DNA of 64,000 bases from Podospora pseudocomata (taxonomy: Eukaryota; Ascomycota; Sordariomycetes; Sordariales; Podosporaceae): NCBI RefSeq assembly GCF_035222375.1, contig NW_026946363.1, forward strand, positions 6,262,001 to 6,326,000. Direction: 5' to 3'. Position 1 is the first letter of the stretch, and every line of letters begins with the position of its first letter. Shown here one piece after another: positions 1 to 10,362 of this stretch. Under the pieces are notes generated by a model. The model searched no databases. It was not told the origin of the DNA and saw nothing but the letters and a program-made list of their open reading frames with translations. Position numbers and translations under genes: made by a program.

Positions 1-295
1 CTCATTGAATTGACTTTGTGGTGTTGACTCACGGGCAGATATGTTTGTTTGGATGAACTGGCGGGAAACAGAGAAGGTTATGCATCCCCGAGACAGAGAA
101 ACTGATTTCTTGACTTGACACTATGAGTAGGAAACAATGCATGTACCGTGTTCAGCTTTGTCAGGGTATGCTCCCTCTTCTTCTTCTTCTTCGACTCCGC
201 ACTTCTATTGAATGGTCTGCCTTCGTCGTTCTCTACAATATACACCGGGGTTGACCTGTCCATATCTCCAGGTTGCGTCGAGGTCAAGAGCACAT

Positions 296-1162
296 TTAGG
301 CCTCCTTGTCCTTATTGTGGTAGTTGACCTTGTCGTTCCAGCTGCGAGGATGTCATGTTAACATTACAGGCTTGACTTGGATGCCGTCATTGTTTATGGT
401 TATACATACAACAGGGTCTAGAGGTATATGTTAGTAAGTCTGGTCCGGAGAAAAAGGGGGGTCAAAGGGGGGATAAAACACACCTTGTCACCATCGCCCC
501 ACTGGTAGTTGCGGGTGCGGATGTTCTGGTAGGGGTACTCGACACGCTCCTCAAGAGGGGGCATGTGAGACCAGTGCTCCCAATGCTCGTTCCAGAGGTT
601 GTAAGCGTTGAGGGAAGCGAGGATGAGAGCGGGAGGGACGGTGCTGCGGGCGGTTGTGTGGTTAGCTTGGTGGTACGTCATTGGCTGTTGTTTTGTTTCT
701 CCTGATATTGTGATTTCATGCGTCCCCCGATCTCCAGCTCCCCGACCATGGCTCGCTCTGACTCCTCCTCATCTTCCAATTCGTTTCCACCAGTTGTTTC
801 TGATATCTGGGAGCTGTTTCTGATATCCGGGAGCTGTTCCAACACCCTGAGGGCGACATGAAAACCACGCATTCGGCGGTGACAATAGAGGGGCTTCGGG
901 AGAGTCATACTAGAGGGAGATCTTGCGCCAGAGCTCTGTTGAAACCTTGTTAGCTATCTCGGACCACCAATTGAGTTCCCGGGGGGCAGCCGAGGGTATC
1001 GCAGGAGGTACACTCACCGGTGGTGCCCTTGGCGTGCTCCTTGACATGACGGCGCTCACGGACGAAGGCGTTCTCGCCGGCGTGCTCGGTGCTGGCAAGG
1101 CGGCGCTGGGCCTGGGTGCGCAGCTGGGCGGCGAACCGCATAACCTGGCGCTGGGCAATCAT
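296..1162 (-). CDS. COX13: Cytochrome c oxidase subunit 6A (Cox13), five exons with an 8-nt microexon
   Basis: Nuclear-encoded subunit VIa of mitochondrial complex IV, an inner-membrane protein. Exons, in transcription order, are 1162-1018, 935-911, 643-484, 417-410 and 341-296, giving 127 residues. The N-terminus (MIAQRQVMRFAAQ, rich in Arg/Gln/Ala) looks like a mitochondrial presequence. One membrane segment (about residues 55-75, ISLYTVPPALILASLNAY) is followed by the family signature WEHWSHMPPLEERVEYPY and by GDGDKTLFWN near the C-terminus. TLF can only be obtained through the microexon 417-410 (ACCCTGTT), which has AG before it and GTATGT after it. Exon 2 is also only 25 nt. The start at 1162 gives the usual family length. 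COX13 and APN2 diverge from a shared 550-bp region, a gene pair known from many ascomycete MAT loci. Product call is firm; exon borders are inferred from consensus and protein continuity. Confidence 0.95.
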
Positions 1163-1712
1163 GGTGAGTGGCTGGTGGGTTGGGTGCCGTTCAACGAAAG
1201 GAGGGGGGGGGTTCGTGGTGGTTTTGTCAAAGATGAAGCAATTGACCCGCTTCTCGTTGCTGTTGGCCTGGGGTGAGGTCACAGTCCAATCAGCTCATTT
1301 TCGGCTGCTTCTCGGGTTTGTGGCGGTGGTCCGTGCTTTCCGGAGCTCTCTCTCGCTGGGGTGCCAAGACCGGTGACATAATTTCCACTTTTGACATCTG
1401 AAAGCCGGTCATGTGACCTCGCGCGTCCTTGGCGGGAAGAGCACCCGTCGCTACGCCACGCCACGCCACGCCACGCCACGCCATGCCACGCCACGCCAGC
1501 CACGACTTTTGGGTGGCAGACCATCTTCAACAGGTGAGAGTTGACGATTTCAAAGATACAGAGAGAGATGGGATGAACAGGTATCTTATCAATTAAGATT
1601 CCCCCACTGGGTTGTATCTCTGGCGCCCGTTCTCTCCGGTTCAAGTTCTCGGTCGTTACACCAAATAACCTAGATTTTGGCGTTGGTGCATGCCAATCAT
1701 CTGAGTGTCGAG
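1163..1712. promoter_or_regulatory. Divergent COX13/APN2 promoter region
   Basis: A 550-bp gap between the two start codons must hold both promoters. It contains a pentanucleotide (ACGCC)n array at about 1452-1499. I see no convincing ORF or RNA gene. Confidence 0.6.
1452..1499. repeat. (ACGCC)n microsatellite, about nine units
   Basis: Tandem ACGCC pentamers with one ATGCC variant, directly readable, lying between COX13 and APN2. Confidence 0.95.
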
Positions 1713-4006
1713 ATGCCACTTCGAATCACGTCATGGAATGGTAAGCTACCGTCTCTCCAATTCCACCATTTTCTGGTTCGGTCTAACATCATATACATAG
1801 TCAATGGCATCAGGTTTGCACCCGCCTAGTTGAGCCTGCGTGCGGAGATCGCTTGTCTGACCAGCTCCAGAAATCCATTCGGGTATGAGCCATGGCGCGC
1901 AAACCGCACCTATCAGGTAGGAGCTGTGGTGCTGCTCTGGCAGAGGTTCAAAGAAACTGACGGACTGTAGGCAATGTTCGACACGCTGGAGGCAGACATT
2001 GTTGTCATGCAAGAGGCCAAGATCCAGCGCAAGGATCTGCAGGATGACATGGTCTTGATTCCAGGATGGGATGTCTACTTCAGCCTCCCCAAGCATAAGA
2101 AGGGTATTTTTTCCCTTCTTTATGTCCTGTTTTGGCTTGGTTTCTGAATCTCTCTCAGGCTATTCTGGAGTTGCCATTTACACTCGTTCTTCCAAGTGCG
2201 CTCCCATCCGCGCCGAGGAAGGCATCACCGGCATCCTCTGCCCACCGAACTCCTCCACAACTTTCAGAGACCTTCCAGAAGACCAACAGATCGGAGGTTA
2301 TCCGAGACCAGGACAGCTTTCCGGCGAAGTTGACGAAGCCACACTTGACTCTGAGGGTCGCTGTGTCATCCTCGAGTTTCCAGCTTTTGTTCTCGTAGGA
2401 GTCTACAGCCCAGCAACCCGAGACGAATCACGAGACGAGTTCCGCCATGCTTTCACTGAAGCCATGGATGTCAGAGTACGCAATCTCGTCGCGATGGGAA
2501 AGGAGGTGGTTCTTACCGGTGATCTCAACATCATTCGCTCAGAATTGGACACGGCCGGTCTGGTCGAACAATTACGAAAGGAAGAAGTGAGTCTTGATGA
2601 TTTCTTCTCCAGTCCGTCCCGCCGCTTTCTCAACCAAATAGTATTTGGGGGACGTGTGGTTGGGACAAGAGACGAGGGCCGTGAGGAAGCTGTTCTATGG
2701 GACCTCTGCAGGGAATTTCATCCCACCCGTACCGGAATGTACACTTGCTGGGATACTCGGAAAAATTGCAGGCCGGGGAACTTTGGGAGCCGGATTGATT
2801 ACGTTCTCTGCAGCTCTGGAATCAAGGACTGGTTCATCGACGCCAACATCCAGGAGGGTCTTCTCGGTTCTGACCACTGCCCAGTCTATGCCACCATGGG
2901 CGATACTGTCAATCACAACGGCACGACGGTTCCCATTACCGATGTCATGAACCCACCGGGCATGTTCAAGGACGGCGAACGACAACGAGAGTGGACCATC
3001 AAAGATGCCCTCCCAACTTCGGCAAAGCTGATACCAGAATTTAGCAACCGACGGAGCATCAAGGACATGTTCTTCAAGAAGCCTAAAGCGACGATCAAGC
3101 CAACGACAGCAACAGCCATTCCTGGCAGTCAAGACCCACCTCCTCTCACCATTACCATCTCTACGGGCCCTGAGAAAGACTCTTGGGCCCAGGGCGATCT
3201 GGCCTCCTCACAGCCATCGAGTCAAGTCACAGCACCCCCAAGCTCAGGCAGCACACTTGTGGCCTCTCCACAAAAGCCACCAGTGAAACGCCCAGCAGTC
3301 GCTTCCCCTGCTAAAAGACCACAGAAGAAGGGAAAGGTCACACTTGCGAAAGAGCCGTCCAAGACTGGTGCGAGTGCCTCCCAGGGCACGCTGAAAAGCT
3401 TCTTCAAGCCCAAGACACCCGTTCCCAGCCCAAGCCAGGAGCCAACTGGCACAGACAACACAGCCTCGGCCACAGCAGACATTTCTACTGCTTCAGAGTT
3501 GCTACCAGCAGAATTACCCCCTGAAATCCCAAGCCCCAACCAATCTTCGAAAGGGAGCGCCGAAAGCTCTGCCAAGGAAACGCCCCTGACGACCGTCCCA
3601 ACTGACGACAAGGTCTTTGATCCTATTGAGAACAAAGCCTCCTGGTCTAAGCTCCTTGGCAAGCGCGTCGTCCCAAAGTGTGAGCATGGCGAGGATTGCG
3701 TATCGAGGATAACGAAGAAGCCGGGGGTCAATTGTGGTGTGTTCTTCCCCCTCATCCCTTCTCTGCCCACTGCTTGCTCGTTTGTCTCTCTGATGTCTGA
3801 ACTTTGCCCCCGTCATCGTCTATCATGTCTTTTCTGTGATGAAGCTGACCACGATGTTTGCCGCAACAGGCCGGTCCTTCTTCATGTGCGCCCGTCCCAC
3901 GGGTCCGTCTGGCAAGAAGGAGGACGGGACGACGGAATTCTGCTGCAAGACCTTCATCTGGAGCAGCGAGTGGAAGCCTAGCTCTTCGGCGTCGTTGTCT
4001 GGCTAG
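1713..4006 (+). CDS. APN2: AP endonuclease 2 (class II DNA-(apurinic or apyrimidinic site) lyase) with PIP box and GRF zinc finger
   Basis: Base-excision-repair nuclease of the exonuclease III/Ape2 family, nuclear. Proposed exons are 1713-1740, 1801-1813, 1871-1916, 1971-2103, 2159-3736 and 3870-4006 (644 residues). The start MPLRITSWNVNGIR is the family signature and is split by the first intron. Catalytic motifs follow: MQEAKIQ, SGVAIYTRS, LTGDLNI, a NFGSRIDYVL segment and the C-terminal GSDHCPV. After a low-complexity Pro/Ser/Lys linker there is a PCNA-interacting PIP box (QGTLKSFF, about residue 482). The C-terminal GRF zinc finger starts at CEHGEDC and continues after the last intron with RSFFMCARP and FIWSSEW. 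Reading through the 133-nt last intron would give an earlier stop at 3979-3981 and lose the zinc finger, so splicing is preferred. It is the left flank gene of the mating-type locus. Confidence 0.96.
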
Positions 4007-5931
4007 TGGTCTCAGAACAGTGGTGTTGATCTGCATTTTGCTACTCAACGGCTACTTGGGGATTTTGGAACGGGGAGTTTGGGCGTTGAATGATAGGAAA
4101 AAGGATGATGGGGATAATACATATTAGCATGTGGCATGGCATCTACCATGATCTGGCTATCTTTTGCGTCACGAGCACGTTGCTTTAGCTTGGGGAAGAA
4201 GACAGGCAGTGGGAAGAGAGAAAGAGTTGGCAGACTGAAGGGAAGTGCCAAAGAGGCAGTTGGCCTAGAACAAGGGTAATCGAGCTACTTGCTTGATCCA
4301 GACGGTATCAGGCGCTGTCCATTTTGCCCGTCTAGCTTAGCCCCAATGACAACTCTTGGTTTGTGCATGCTCGGGTTTTCCGACATTGGATATGGCCTGC
4401 GAGGAAACGGCAGTTTGACAATGAAGAGTCAGTGTGAGGAGAATAGTTGTTTTCTGTGGTGATGATCTGTTTCGAAGTTTTTTTTTTTTTTTTTTTTTTG
4501 GGGGGTTGGGATGCAGCGGTTTGATGGCCTCGTTGAGTCTTGATATTTTGTACCACCACCCATCTGGGATCAGGGGTTAGCTTCTTCGTCTATCACTGGC
4601 AACACCCACCAAGGTGGAAAAAAAATGTGACCGCTTCATGTGGCTCACATCAATTCACACGAAGCTCTGCAGAAAATGATATCTCGGGCGTAGATCAATA
4701 TAACGTGAACTACATGGGGAAAATTATGATCTTGAACTATTTTCTTAGTCGTGGTGGTTGCCTTCACTGTTGACAAACCCGGTGGTTGGAGTTGGGGAAG
4801 AGAAGTTGCCTCTGAGGCTAAAGTCGTGTGATTTATCTCTGGGTGGTCTCAGGATGGACTGGGGGATCTTGTGTTGATGATGGGCTTCACTCCGCCGCCA
4901 TCACTTCGGTCTCTGGGCTCTTCTCTGCTTCGTGATGCCCTCATTGGTGTCTCTATGCGGTACTGGTAAACTCTAACTGTCGAGGACATGGCAAGACAAT
5001 ACAATTCATTCCCAACCACCAAATGATCTCGACGGCGGACTTCGTGATGATCATCTCTCAATGATGACAAAGACTTTCTCGAGAACAATCACCTCTTCAC
5101 ATCAAGACAAGCGGTTCAAGATCACAAGCACGAGGAACCATCAGAAATCTGGGTATGCACTTGATTGTTGTACAGACAAAAGAAACTAGCTGCGAGCTTT
5201 GAACGAACGTCTTCTTTGAACCCCTTGAGCCAGGTCATTCCGTTCGTCAAACTCATCCATCCATGTGCCCCAACCTCCACCAGTGATGACCGTCAACACG
5301 ATCCTCCTCGAGATTATGTACCACTGAGAAAAGAGAATGAAAACAAATAGAAAATAAGTAAAATGAAAGAAACAGCCCACCGTCCCAACACCCAACACCC
5401 CGCTCCGCCCCAACATTGTAAAATGCTATCCATCCGCCAAACTCCTGTTATCCATGCCCAAATCCCAAATCCGAACCATGAAGAAAAGAGAAGTATGAGA
5501 AGGGGTATCATCCTCCAAGAACCAAACCTCTTTGCTTGAGAACATCGCCGCCGGTGAAAATGGCAGGGATCGCAGGGTATGCTGATGTGTTGATATGAAA
5601 CAAGTCATTCAAAGAAAAAGCCGTGCAAATGTCGTCATAATTCCATGTTGTTGTACCAGGAAGCATATTCTTCGTCAGGTAATCGAGTATGTTGTGTCAC
5701 AAACTGTGTCGCATCCAGTGAAAGCTTTGAAGCTAGAAGAGAGGTCAGCAACCGTGTGTAGAGAGAGAGAGGTGATACGACTTACCATTCTGAACCAACG
5801 TCTGGTGCATAGGTCATCGCCCACTGGGCGGCAAACCTTGAGCGAAAGGTCGCAATGACTGAATAGAGTCAGGAGCTGTGGACACACATTGCATAGAATG
5901 GTTGCAGTGATGAGAGACTGCAGCGACGCCT
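4007..5931. other. Intergenic gap between APN2 and SMR2
   Basis: About 1.9 kb between the 3' ends of APN2 and SMR2. It holds a T-run near 4480-4499 and only short ORFs without protein-like character. The border between sequence common to both mating types and mat- specific sequence probably lies towards its right end, but it cannot be placed without the mat+ allele. Confidence 0.6.
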
Positions 5932-6965
5932 TTAGTTGTTGAGGCTGCCCAGATTCATCACAGTGTCGTTGAGATCCGCGGTGGTCAACGAACTCGGGGT
6001 ATGCACCGGATACTGGGGCACCGGGTTCGTGACCGGCACTGGATATTGGGAGACAGCCTTGATAGTGCTGAAGAGCTTGCGGCGCTCATTCCGGGTGCGG
6101 CGTGCCTGGTAGCGGTACCCAGGATACGCCAGTTTGTGCTTGCGGTCTTCCTCCACCGCGAGAGCCTTGAAATGAGCTTTGACCTGGGGTGTCTCCCCTT
6201 TCCAAGCCTTAGCGACGATGGACGCTGTGAAAATTAGCAATTGTGAACACGCAGCAAAAAGCGTGACAAGGGCTTACAAATAGCACCAGCTGTCAAGCCG
6301 GGGTTGTCCTCGTGGAGCCGAGCAGACATCCACTGACGGTAGATGATGAACTGGTTGCGGGGGCGACGAATATGTTCCTTGGTTGTGACTGCAACACTCT
6401 GGACCATAGTATCCCTGTTCGACTCAGGCGAGACAGGAGCCATGGCAGGATAAACAGCCGGAACCGCATCAGCAGTGGGAACTCGATCGGCAGTGGGAAC
6501 TAGATCGCCAATAGTCACTGAGATGCGTCAGCAATCTGAAGGAGCAAATCTGTCCATGAAATTCTTACCAGTCGTGTGAATGACATCGAAAATGCTCGTA
6601 TCCAGACGAAAGGCCAAAGCAAGGGTCGTGATGTAGTAGAGCATACTGTGCTTCCTGTGAACAATAGCGGTGTCGAGACCATCGTTCATTTTGCTGCAAT
6701 GAGTCGAATTAGCAATCAATGTCAATGAGCATTGAAGACGATTAAGAGTTGCATACCTGAAGTTGGTGGCAGCGACGGCCAAGGCGCTGACGACTTCAAT
6801 ATCATCATGATCGTTCGCGACATGCTGGACAACTGTCTCATGATCGACCAGAATGAAGGACAGGATGTGCGAGTCGTTTATGATGGGGATATCCATCTTG
6901 TCAGAGTACCAGACACGGGCGATGGTAGCGGGAGAGTTGACGGGAGTGGAGTTGGAGACATCCAT
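5932..6965 (-). CDS. SMR2: Mating-type protein MAT1-1-3 (SMR2), HMG-box transcription factor
   Basis: Exons in transcription order are 6965-6757, 6693-6569, 6517-6278 and 6224-5932, giving 288 residues. The HMG box of the MATA type (about residues 160-235) begins [18 protein letters not shown] and continues, after an intron placed inside the box, as [19 protein letters not shown] and [10 protein letters not shown]. An RPRNQF start rather than the RPPNAYILYR of MAT1-2-1, and an N-terminal domain with [16 protein letters not shown], favour MAT1-1-3. All introns show GTAAG/GTATG donors and a CTAAT or CTGAC branch. In P. anserina SMR2 acts after fertilisation, in developing ascogenous hyphae, with FMR1 and SMR1. 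It is transcribed away from SMR1 from a 579-bp shared promoter. Family assignment is firm; choice between MAT1-1-3 and MAT1-2-1 is supported by locus content. Confidence 0.95.
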
Positions 6966-7544
6966 TGTAGTTCACTGGTTATGGTTTGCGTAGTCGAGGT
7001 GGTGGTGCGATACTTGAGAAAGGAAAGTGAGAATATCTCTTGATGGAGAGTTCAGAGAGAGTCTGAAGAAGGAAGACTTTGGAAGTTCGGAAAAGAGGTC
7101 GCAATGACGATGAAGTTGTGGTTGATGAATGGGGGAGAGAAATTGAGAAGAGGTGAACAGAAGAGAACAAGAGTTGAAGAAGGGGGGGTGGCAGGAATTA
7201 AATAAATCGAAGGGCTGCGCTCTCTTCAAGCAGCGAGCAAAATATTGTGGGTGGGAAAAAGCAGAAGGCTGGGAAGCTTGCTTGGTGAGGAAGGAGCAAC
7301 CCACAGAGAGAGAACAATACTAAGGGAGTGGCAGAATAATATCAGGCAGCGAACTGCGTGGGTGAGGGTCGGGCGACCACACCAGATGGGAATATTCACT
7401 GCCTTAGTATTATGGGACCCTCTACCCCCACTGTGCACAGTATTTTCTTTGGAAGGGTTGGGTTTCTGGCAGAGCTCTCAGCAAGCTGTATGGAAGTGAA
7501 GAGCCTCTTGTTAAAGTATTTCACCACCAAAGGTCGCGCATAAA
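6966..7544. promoter_or_regulatory. Divergent SMR2/SMR1 promoter region
   Basis: A 579-bp gap between the start codons of two mat- genes facing away from each other, so both promoters lie here. No ORF with protein-like character. Specific regulator sites could not be assigned with confidence. Confidence 0.6.
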
Positions 7545-8895
7545 ATGAATATCACGGACATGGATTCAACATCCTCGCATTCGAGCGACGATGATTATTG
7601 TGCTAGCCCCACGCATGCAAATATGGACCACCGAGATCTATCCCAGGTAAGTAGATGCCATTTCTTGAATATATATCAGACTCTTGCTAAGCCAGTTCAT
7701 GTACAGGTTACGCTTTTAATGGAGTCAACTTTGATCCGCACTGCTCTCCGTACTGACATCCAGCAATTTGAGAAATCCTTCGAGCAAATTATCGAGCAGG
7801 CTGGTGTGTTTTTGGCAACTACAGAAGAGCATTTCATATCACTTTCGCTGGTCGTCATGGATGAAGATGTACTGATCCGCCATCTCTGTGGATTTCTTGC
7901 CTCGAAACTTGCCATTGAAGGGTTTCTCTCTTTCCATCAACAGACAATACAGCGTACATCAGGAGGAGATGCTTCACTTGCGAAACAAGTGAAGGCTGCC
8001 ACAGTGTTTGTGTTGGAGCTCATTCAGACTTTGATATACCACAAAGAGGCGGCTGACTACCCAGGGAAACACCTGGGCATGATGTACGATCGCGATGTCA
8101 AGTATTTTGGGGGCACTCTTTTCCACCTCAACCCCCAGGTCAATCTTGACGAGGAACTTCCCGAGTTGGACGATTACTACGAAGATGTTGATGAGCTCAC
8201 CAACTACTACCACGGCGAGAAGCTTTCACACCCCCTGAGACAGCTCCCTGGCAATCCTTGGCATAAGTTCTTCGGAAACTTCCCAGAAACCCGTGTTGAA
8301 CATGCGGCAGACACCGCTCTCTTCAGGGAGAATCCGCGTCCTGGAGACCTCACTGTTTCCATTCCTGGTACCATTCTCTTTTTGATACCAGAATTTCGTC
8401 AAGAGCATGAGAAATTCAGGCAACTGATGCTAGAAGTAAGCCAAACCTTCAAGACTTCAACTATTCCGTCGAGTTTCAAGAATTTATTTGATTTTTTAAC
8501 ACATTTACAGCATAGTCAGCTTCCGTTGCCCCTGTTGTTGGAGGAGGCGAGAAAGGAGAGGGTTCAAGTCATTCAGCGCCGCCTGGCCAATGTGCACCAT
8601 GGCAATGTTGAATATGACAGCCTTGAACCTTTGTGTAGAGAGAATACTGATATGGTATGCGAGATACCGCGTGGCTTAATGGGCTGGAAAACAATTGCTA
8701 ATCTTGAGTACGCAGATACCCCGTCCCGAATACACTCTCGAGGGAAACAGAACATTTGGAATGCAGAACCTCACCGTCAACTCACCCGACCTAATCGGCG
8801 ATGCTCTTCCTGAAGGCCGGATTGCAAATGTGGCATCTCAGTTGGAGGGGTTCCCCGCACGATTTCTATCCACTAATAAGGATAAGCGAATGTAG
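7545..8895 (+). CDS. SMR1: Mating-type protein MAT1-1-2 (SMR1)
   Basis: Proposed exons are 7545-7646, 7707-8435, 8511-8654 and 8716-8895, giving 384 residues. The protein has no DNA-binding domain. It carries the conserved MAT1-1-2 core around HPLRQLPGNPWHKFFGN, matching the so-called HPG domain. The first two introns (60 and 75 nt) are multiples of three without a stop, so retention would still give a continuous protein. For the last intron I chose 8655-8715 because it has donor GTATGC and branch TTGCTAAT, and yields DMIPRPEYTLEGNRTFGMQN. An alternative at 8708-8750 would give 390 residues. In P. anserina SMR1 is needed for fruiting-body development after fertilisation; its biochemistry is unknown. 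It lies downstream of a promoter shared with SMR2 and upstream of FMR1 on the same strand. Confidence 0.94.
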
Positions 8896-9384
8896 AACTG
8901 GGACAGATATGAACAGAATATAGAGACGGGGTAAGGCTGCGGAGATATTTGAACAGCGAGATAATCCAGCAGCCCCTTGATACACTTCAACTCAGAATGC
9001 AGATGTATTCAGAGCAATATACAATTCTGATGCTGGTTCAAAAGTACCATTAGTGAATTAATGAGGTGTATGCCACGGGTGTGAAATTGCTCAAAGGTCT
9101 GCCTTCATTTCATCCCATCTTGGACTATCAGCTTCGCGGACGATGATTGCTCTTCATCTTAGGTAATCACATGAGCGTCTTTCTTCAGCCAAACGGGGCA
9201 GACGGGGCAGACGGGGCAGACGTGGCAGTCATTTCTTTGTTGGCTATCCTGCAACAATTTTCGCTCGCCTTTCAATGCAGTTTTCCCGTCTTTACCAGAT
9301 CACAACTTCGACCGACGTCCATCCACCACACCAACCACCATCGGTTTCCACCCTGCCAAATCGATACTTCTTCATACCATCACA
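8896..9384. promoter_or_regulatory. SMR1-FMR1 intergenic region with FMR1 promoter
   Basis: A 489-bp gap between two same-strand mating-type genes. It holds a four-copy 9-bp direct repeat (ACGGGGCAG, 9193-9228) about 155 bp before the FMR1 start codon. Confidence 0.6.
9193..9228. repeat. 9-bp direct repeat ACGGGGCAG, four copies, in the FMR1 promoter
   Basis: Three perfect head-to-tail copies and a fourth with one change (ACGTGGCAG), read directly. Confidence 0.95.
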
Positions 9385-10362
9385 ATGGCGGGAATCAACA
9401 GTATTTTGCAAACCTTTGAAGGTCTTGGAGAGGGCGATCGAGCCGAAACCATCAAAGTTCTGTCGGATATGATGCGCGAAGGCACACCGCGTCAGCCCGC
9501 CAAGAAGAAGGTCAACGGCTTCATGGGCTACCGATGTAAGAATCGCGACATTATCGCATTCAAAATTTCTGAAAGCTAATCAATGGGGAATGTAGCCTAC
9601 TATTCCTCCATGTTCAGCCAACTGCCTCAAAAGGAACGATCACCCATCCTCACGACTCTCTGGCAGCAAGACCCATTCCACAAGGAGTGGGACTTCATGT
9701 GTGCAGTTTATTCTGCGATTCGCGATCAGCTTGCCGAGCAAAATGTGACTTTGCAAACCTGGATTCAGTTTGCGGTTACTCCTCTGGGAATCGCTCCCCG
9801 TACTGGCTACATGGAAGCCCTTGGATGGGTTCTCACTCGACTCGACGACGGTACTCATACCTTGCAACGAATGGACGTTCCGGACATCAGACATCATCTT
9901 CAGCCCATGAATGGTCTCGGTCTCTTCCTCAGCTGTTTAAATGGTGGCCTCCCGATCTCCGATCCGCAAAACATTATCTCTCAGCTTTCCGATCCGGCAT
10001 TCGACGTCATCTGTATCAACACGCAAGTTCCCAAAATTCCGGGCACCTTCGACACCATGTCGAGCTTCCGACAGCTAGCAAAGCAGAATCCAGCTTTGGC
10101 GATGTCATCACTTTTCCAATTGCCGGATACGGATCAGTTGATCGCTCAAGGAGTTGGCATGTATGAGTTCCACAGCGTCGTTAGTCAACCCGTTCAGAAC
10201 CACGGCATGCCGCCTACAACAGTGCCACCCATGGAGAGCCACAGCCACGAAGATAACATGGATTTCGCCAAGATCAATGAAGCGGAGCTCGATGCAATTC
10301 TTACGATGTACGACACCAATACCAATGGATACATCGACCCAAATAAGCCCCAGGGGTTCTGA
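9385..10362 (+). CDS. FMR1: Mating-type protein MAT1-1-1 (FMR1), alpha-box transcription factor
   Basis: Two exons, 9385-9535 and 9596-10362, give 305 residues, the length I recall for P. anserina FMR1. The MAT alpha1 (alpha-box) DNA-binding domain spans about residues 40-105. It starts KKKVNGFMGYR, is interrupted by the intron, and continues SYYSSMFSQLPQKERSP and HKEWDFMCAVYSAIRDQL. The 60-nt intron has donor GTAAGA, branch AGCTAATCAA and acceptor TAG, and sits within the conserved domain as is usual in MAT1-1-1 genes. FMR1 confers mat- fertilisation identity by controlling pheromone and receptor genes, and later acts with SMR1 and SMR2. It is convergent with SLA2 across a 1.9-kb gap. The codons around the start (CACAATGGCG) fit a good initiation context. 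Confidence 0.97.

Larger units (their letters stand above)
5932..10362. other. Mating-type locus, mat- (MAT1-1) idiomorph gene set
   Basis: SMR2 (MAT1-1-3), SMR1 (MAT1-1-2) and FMR1 (MAT1-1-1) stand side by side between APN2 and SLA2. This is the canonical Sordariales MAT1-1 content and order. No MAT1-2-1 gene is present, so by itself this is a single-mating-type locus. The interval given is the span of the three coding regions. The published P. anserina mat- idiomorph is, as I recall, about 4.7 kb, consistent with this span plus short flanks. Confidence 0.93.

Noticed and set aside
3737-3981. Unspliced end of APN2 at 3979-3981
   Set aside because: Splicing out 3737-3869 restores a complete GRF zinc finger (RSFFMCARP, FIWSSEW), so the unspliced tail is not the real C-terminus.
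5932-6965. Reading the HMG-box gene as MAT1-2-1
   Set aside because: The HMG box begins RRPRNQF rather than the MAT1-2-1 form RPPNAYILYR, the N-terminal domain differs, and the gene sits with alpha-box and MAT1-1-2 genes in the MAT1-1 order.
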